Positions 63,926 to 64,000 of a DNA stretch of 64,000 bases are shown here, in pieces. The notes beneath the pieces were generated by a model. That model had not been told where the DNA came from and did not search any database. It saw only the letters and a list, made by a program, of their open reading frames with translations. The position numbers and the translations under genes are program-made. This DNA comes from a virus, in the IMG/VR virus record IMGVR_UViG_3300033183_000491, positions 175,551 through 239,550 of that record. The stretch is one strand, 5' to 3'. Numbering within the stretch: the stretch's first letter is position 1; the number at the start of each line of letters is the position of its first letter.

Positions 63926-64000
63926 CTAAACGAATATAATAGCGATTATGACAATTATAAACACCCAAAATAAATTCTCTCTTCTATTTTGATCACAACC
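63926..64000 (-). CDS. Membrane microprotein, 5' end beyond window
   Basis: Open frame from the edge reading GCDQNRRENLFWVFIIVIIA then IIFV and stop. Basic start and one TM helix, as in other microproteins of the window. Start not visible. Confidence 0.4.
   Translation of the reverse strand, partial: GCDQNRRENLFWVFIIVIIAIIFV

Overview
The window looks like part of a large, AT-rich tailed dsDNA phage with several T4-like traits: PhoH, a T4 RNA ligase 1-type ligase, long tail fibres, a sigma region-4-like protein, an Hc1-like protein, LxE-type N-terminal capsid-targeting peptides, TATAAATA late-promoter boxes and seven tRNA genes. The host cannot be named. A DUF481 outer-membrane protein and several lipoprotein signal peptides point to a Gram-negative bacterium.

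Layout. 1-7.2 kb (minus strand) holds tail-fibre and virion-surface genes, including a 955-residue fibre, an edge-truncated fibre and a PA14-like protein. 7.25-13.2 kb holds PIN-PhoH, a zinc-finger/sigma region-4 protein, an Hc1-like protein, a degenerate chaperonin-like protein, a Nudix hydrolase and an iron-sulfur XPD/DinG-type helicase. 13.2-15.2 kb has a holin-like gene, a back-to-back pair of late-promoter boxes and a membrane-anchored class III nucleotidyl cyclase. 15.2-21.9 kb is an array of about ten small receptor-binding-like genes that share short MTYIK- or MSHN-type N-termini. It contains a three-gene cassette present twice and one copy interrupted by a stop codon. 22-29.8 kb appears to encode proteins carried in the phage head: several begin with a peptide ending in L-x-E, and the bodies include a protein-kinase-like fold and a lysozyme. 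An outer-membrane protein and a lipoprotein gene lie among them.

29.8-31.25 kb has no convincing gene. Its left part is almost free of G on the plus strand and its right part is G-rich with a G-quadruplex motif. Genes point away from it on both sides, as expected of a replication origin. Four tandem promoters end it.

31.25-63.3 kb is an early-type region. Small genes, nearly all on the plus strand, are driven by about 33 copies of one promoter (GTGTAT/GTGTAA, 17 bp, TATAAT, usually then AAACCATAAGG). It contains five diverged copies of one unknown protein family, many membrane microproteins, lipoproteins, an RNA ligase, a PD-(D/E)XK nuclease, S-adenosylhomocysteine hydrolase, a deaminase, a nucleotidyltransferase, Hsp20, a YkuK-type RNase H-like protein and seven tRNA genes. 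G+C content and C-ending codons are highest at the left end and fall to the right. A bidirectional terminator at 63.28 kb closes the region, and four small minus-strand genes follow.
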